Source: Chondrus crispus (taxonomy: Eukaryota > Rhodophyta > Florideophyceae > Gigartinales > Gigartinaceae). From it: a stretch of DNA of 64,000 nucleotides. Positions 60,213 through 64,000 of this stretch are shown piece after piece. Position 1 is the stretch's first letter. Every line of letters starts with the position of its first letter. The translations under genes and the position numbers were made by a program. Location: contig NW_005179016.1 in assembly GCF_000350225.1 (NCBI RefSeq), positions 1 through 64,000 of the forward strand. Direction: 5' to 3'. The notes below the pieces were generated by a model. The model was not told the origin of the DNA and ran no database searches. It saw nothing but the letters and a program-made list of their open reading frames with translations.

Positions 60213-62358
60213 CGGGCCCTCCTTTTGGCGAAAAGGACAAAGTGGGAGTCGGGGGACTCCCACTTTGGAGAGGGGTAGCACTGCGCGCGGATGCATGGCG
60301 TACGGAGCTGGAGGCCAGCGCGTATCTTGTGCGTGCTGTTCGGTATGGGATCCTGGACCCTCCTGCTGTGCCATTTACAGAGGGTGTCGTGCTGCCCGAT
60401 ATCCCTAATCAGAGGAAGACAGGAGGTTCGGGAAAGAAGACTTGGAGGCTGGTTGCCGGAGCGAGATTTACGAGCGGCTGGATCCGGATTATGTGGAGAG
60501 ATGCGTGGAAGAGGGGAAGATGGTATCGTCTGCATTTACCGTTTGGCAGGGCGAGAGAGCAGAGAGGAAGGGACGCTTTGTCGTCAAATTTTCACAACAG
60601 AGCAAGCACTGGCCCCGGGGCAGTGTGAAGATGGAGACTGTAACGGCCTTTGCGATGGAATTACAGAAGGAAGACATGATGATGTCGTGGGATGTGAAGA
60701 GTGGATATCGGCACTTCTACTTGCATCCATCCATGCGCGATATGTTTATTTTCTCCTACGATGGCTCGTTCTACCGGTGTGTTCCCCTACCGTTCTGATG
60801 GGGAAGGTCGGTGCTGTGATTTACAAAGATGTTTCGGCTGCTCGTGCGGCATTTGCGGGAGAGGCACCGCTACCGAGTGTTCCCGTATATCGACGACTTC
60901 CTGCTGTCGCCCTCGCCCGCAACGCGGCCCGCTACGAAGAAGGACTGTGCGCTTGCTCGGCGCCGTCTGGACGCACTATTTGCGCGGCTGGGCATAGTGC
61001 GGCACCCGTCGAAAGGTTTTTGCGGAGGAGCGCAGCGTTTAGACCATTGGGGCGTGCATGTGGACACTGTGGCTATGAAGGTTTACATTTCGGAGACGAG
61101 GCGCTTGAAGGTTCTAAGATTGGCACAGGAGCTACTGCTACTCGCTCAACGAAACCGCCGTTGGGTGTCGTTGGAAAGGCTGCGGCACTTCTGTGGCGTC
61201 GTGGTCTCCCTTACGCTGGCATTGCCGCTCGCGCGCTTCTACACCCGCTCGCTTTACTTCGACATGGCGTTGGCGGAGCGCGAGGAGCGAGGGCCAAGTA
61301 CAAAGGGGGGTGTTGTTGCGAGCGAAGCGAGCCCCCCCGTAGTACGCCCGCAGCGACGCAGCGCGGAGCCGGGGGTCTGGGGGCTCCGCCCCCAGCGGGG
61401 GGGCCAGGGGCGGAGGCCCCGAAAGCGTTTCGGACACCATGGACGGCGCTCTGGTGGGAGAGAAGAGGAAGAAACGTTGCCGGGGTAGCGTTCGCCTCTG
61501 TCGGCAGTCGCTGCGCGACCTGCGACATTGGCGTTCATTGGCGCGTGGAGAAGGCAGGGACATCCACAGGCTGGACCCGCATGCAACGATGCACACCGAT
61601 GCCGCCGACGTGGGACCCTAGGCGACGAGGAGGAGGCTGGGTCACCGGGTTTGTGGGAGCGTCGTGGTTTCTGGACGGCCGAGGATCGGGCGACAAGTAT
61701 AACGCTGAGGGAGTTAAGGGCAGTGAGGCTTCTATTGCAGAGGCACTTCGCCGACTACGTCTCCCAGCCGAGCGTGAGGCGGCTGCTGCTACACGAGGAC
61801 AACTAAGCAGTCGTCTACGAGCTGAAAGCCATGGTCTCGGCTTCAAAGCCGATGATGGCCGAGATTCGTCGGCTGCAGAAGATGCTCGTGGTGCTGGGGG
61901 TGACAATAGAGGCGCGCTGATTGCCGTCGGCCGTGAATCGCTACGCAGACGCCCTTTCCCGAACGTGGGACCCGGGAGACGCACGAGCTACGGACCGCTT
62001 GTTGCACGAATACCGCTTGGACGAGGTCGTCTTCAAAGATCGCCCGGTTTGGGAAACGCTGGTGGCCAGGAAAAACTACGCTCTGACGCAGATGGGGGAG
62101 TATTGGGGGGATGGGCTTGCGCGTCTTTGGAATCCGCCATTCGATTTCCTTCCACTCGTGGTGAGGAAGATTCAGGCCGAGGGCGGAAAGGGGGTGCTGA
62201 TAGCCCCACACTGGCCAGCGCAAGCATGGTACGCGCGCTTGCGCGGGCTGGCAGAGGAGCTCATCGTGCATCGCCCTTCCGACCACGGGCCCCCGTTGCT
62301 TCAAAGCTCACGCCCAGTGAACGCCGCATGGGAATTAGTGTTGGCAAGGATAGGGTAG
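60209..62358 (+). pseudogene. DIRS reverse transcriptase and RNase H
   Basis: RT text: KMETVTAFAMELQKEDMMMS, WDVKSGYRHFYLHPSMRD (first Asp), RVFPYIDDFLLSP (catalytic DD), KGFCGGAQRLDHWGVHVD. RNase H: HATMHTDAADVG, SITLRELRAVRLLLQRHF, LLLHEDN and VNRYADALSRTWDP. Two TGA codons follow VPLPF (about 60796-60820), frameshifts are near 60440 and 61621, one TAA follows HEDN at 61804, and a G/C-rich insert breaks the RNase H region. Confidence 0.82.
61300..61440. repeat. G/C-rich palindromic insert in DIRS
   Basis: Contains GTACAAAGGGGGG...CCCCCCGTAGTAC arms around GCGAGCGAAGCGAGC, then GGGGGCTCCGCCCCC and GGCGGAGGCC palindromes. Its composition differs from the surrounding coding DNA and it separates two conserved RNase H blocks. 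Confidence 0.6.
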
Positions 62359-62842
62359 CGCAGTTGTGGACGGCGGGGATCCGGGATGCAGTGCTGGCAA
62401 GGACGGGGATGGGAGGGGAGACGGGGGGTGCAGAGGTGGCGGTGGAGCTGCTGGTGTCGCATGGGTGGAAGGCGCAGACGTGGGCAAACAGGAGCAGTCA
62501 GATTAAGAAGTGGTTGGTGTTCTGTGATGAAGACGGTCGAGATCCGCTGCCTGCAAACGAAGGAGACGTGCTCGCTTTCCTGGGTTACATGTACCTGGAG
62601 GGTAGGGTAGGTCCAAGCTCGGTTCGCAATTATATCAGCGCTGTCTCCCGTTTCCATGAGACTCAAGGGCTACCCTCTCCGACGCGTTCCCCGCTAGTGT
62701 CTGCCATGGTTACTGCGTACATGAACAAGACCGATCGCGACCGACCTGAAGCGCGAAAACGAATCGGGATTAGTGCCGCAATCGCGATGCGTGTGGCAGA
62801 GTTTGGCTTGGGCACCGAAGTCGTTGAGGAAGTGGGCTCTGT
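62328..62842 (+). pseudogene. DIRS tyrosine recombinase, N-terminal part
   Basis: ATG 62328 (MGISVGKDRVAQLW) overlaps the RT ORF by 31 bases in another frame. SQIKKWLVFCDEDGRDPLPA, LAFLGYMYLEGRVGPSSVRN and YISAVSRFHETQGLPSPTRS form the SAM-like core-binding domain of phage-integrase-type recombinases. The catalytic domain with the Tyr is missing because the E3 LTR starts at 62840 after about 170 residues. Confidence 0.8.
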
Positions 62843-63458
62843 AGTATAACTACCAAAAGGATTAGATTAGAAATTGGATCCGGCTCTGTAAGGTACGGAC
62901 CTTACAGAAGGCCTGTACCACACGTGTAGGGGCGCACGCGCCCCCACGTGTACCATACGTGTACGACGCGTATACAGTCAGCCCTGTCCGCTGACAGTGC
63001 CGACTACTGTAGTACCGCATAGTGCAGTACGTACTGTACTAAGATACGATAGACTGATTGTATATTAAATAACGGAGCGGACCGGCGGCGAAGGGGGGAC
63101 AAGCACGGACTTGTCCACGACCTACGGCCTAGGTCTGACTTCCAGCCTATCCTAAGGAAGCTTCCGTTAGCTACCTTAAGGCGAGACCGAGCGTGGGTTG
63201 AGGACGCGCAAGCACGCGAGCGAGCCTAGATCCACCTCCGCCCGTCAGCGCTGGAACGTAAGGCAGCGCTGCTCCGGGGCGTCGAGGCGTAGATCGGCCC
63301 GCACGTGTGCGCGTCCTCCCCCCGATCCCGCTCTACCACGCTACCCGGGCCCGTGCTCCGGTTTCGTTAGCTGGTCCGACTTCCCCCGTCTTCTCGTACG
63401 TACGGGTGTTCCAGGACTAAGCATACACCCCTATCCGTTTAGGGGTGTTTATGCTACA
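62840..63458 (+). repeat. E3 5' LTR (family A, 619 bp)
   Basis: TGTAGTATAACTACC...GTGTTTATGCTACA; it is followed by a PBS and gag, so it is the 5' LTR of an element that continues beyond the window. Bases before it are GGCTC. Perfect stem-loop at 62885-62908. Confidence 0.93.
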
Positions 63459-63459
63459 G

Positions 63460-63477
63460 TGGTCTCCCGACCTAGAA
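63460..63477 (+). promoter_or_regulatory. E3 primer binding site
   Basis: TGGTCTCCCGACCTAGAA, one base after the LTR, same as in E1 and E2. Confidence 0.85.
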
Positions 63478-63534
63478 GACCCCGAGATCTTTCCGAGAAG
63501 ACTTTCTTTTTCCTCCGCGTCCGTACGCGTTGAG

Positions 63535-64000
63535 ATGAGTCAAGAATACGCCACCTCGATCCGGTCCTAACAGGCGGATCCGAGGGCGGCCGCTATGCAT
63601 GCACCATCACCGCCGTTCGGCGACGGCGACGCCGGTCTCCGAGACCGCAAACCGTCGCCCGAGTCCCCCGAAGGACAAGCGGCTGCGATGTTCGATCGCA
63701 TAGCTGACTACATCGAGGAAGTCCGTACTTCACTCCGTATAGACGTGACGGACGCCGTCTACTCGCGATGTATGGACGAGCTCCGCTCCCTACGTGAAGG
63801 GAGGTTCGATCGAGTCAGCCAGTCCTTGGAGAATCTCCGAGCACTAGTCGACGAGTTACACTCGCGACTGGTGCTCGTCGAAGACTCACGCCTCGCACAG
63901 CCCGTACTGCACGGGCAAGGTCACCCCACGAGGCCGACCTCGACGAGACGTCCCGACGATCGACCGTCCCCGTCAGCAGAACAGTTGGGTGCGTTCGCCC
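63535..64000 (+). pseudogene. gag: E3 Gag, 3' partial, early stop
   Basis: MSQEYATSIRS matches E1 Gag, then a TAA at 63568-63570, followed by an open frame to the window end with IEEVRTSLRIDVTDAVYSRC, ELRSLREGRFDRV and EQLGAFA, all collinear with E1 Gag residues 60-155. An in-frame ATG at 63595 could give a protein missing the first 20 residues. Whether the rest is intact lies outside the window. Confidence 0.82.

Larger units (their letters stand above)
59280..62839 (+). mobile_element. DIRS-like tyrosine-recombinase retrotransposon, truncated
   Basis: Order gag-like, RT, RNase H, then tyrosine recombinase, with no DDE integrase or protease, is typical of DIRS/Ngaro retroelements. The recombinase is cut at 62840 by the E3 LTR. 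The left end is uncertain: no inverted or split terminal repeat can be fixed. Several stops and frameshifts are present. Confidence 0.75.

Noticed and set aside
1..64000. CRISPR arrays, rRNA and tRNA genes
   Set aside because: No evenly spaced short repeats and no cloverleaf or rRNA core sequence recognised; the PBSs are complementary to tRNA ends, not tRNA genes.

Overview
The window looks like nuclear DNA of a eukaryote with compact, intron-poor genes packed against dense transposable elements. Only two ordinary host genes are recognisable, both in the first 2.5 kb: a 5'-truncated unknown protein and a small glutathione S-transferase. Nearly all the rest is mobile DNA: Copia, Ty3/Gypsy chromovirus-like, DIRS-like (tyrosine recombinase), pogo/Tigger-like and PIF/Harbinger-like. 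This mix would suit a florideophyte red alga, but that is an inference; no sequence search was possible. A run of exactly 100 N shows it is a draft assembly.

Region 1 (2.8-17.5 kb) is a nest. A minus-strand Copia element (2820-17475, 301-bp LTRs, 5-bp target duplication TGAGC) carries four later insertions, each with its own target duplication: a pogo-like DNA transposon in the 3' LTR, a whole Gypsy element with 331-bp LTRs in the reverse transcriptase, a solo LTR in the integrase and another solo LTR in the primer binding site. Subtracting them leaves 4744 bp, a normal Copia length. A pogo-like transposase fragment lies to the right.

Region 2 (19.5-32.3 kb) is the best preserved element, E1: a 12.8-kb minus-strand Gypsy element with ~671-bp LTRs (family A), target duplication ACCCC, intact gag (856 aa) and intact pol (1526 aa, protease-RT-RNase H-integrase-chromodomain). 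Between pol and the 3' LTR it has a 4-kb module with a 580-aa ORF on the opposite strand, followed by an overlapping coiled-coil ORF. The module is bounded by two copies of the pol-terminus/polypurine segment.

Region 3 (32.3-43 kb) is a patchwork of decayed pogo-like transposases, solo LTRs of families A and B (two family B LTRs lie head to tail), an unknown 206-aa ORF and a Harbinger transposase.

Region 4 (43.1-58.2 kb) is E2, a 15.1-kb Gypsy element (family B LTRs, duplication GGAAC) inserted in the Myb-like gene of the Harbinger element. Gag is intact, pol is broken by stops and frameshifts, and E2 also has antisense ORFs between pol and its 3' LTR. A family A solo LTR sits in its leader.

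Region 5 (59.3-64 kb) is a decayed DIRS-like element (gag, RT-RNase H, tyrosine recombinase) cut by the 5' LTR of a third Gypsy element, E3 (family A, plus strand), whose gag runs off the window. E1, E2 and E3 all share the same 18-nt primer binding site.
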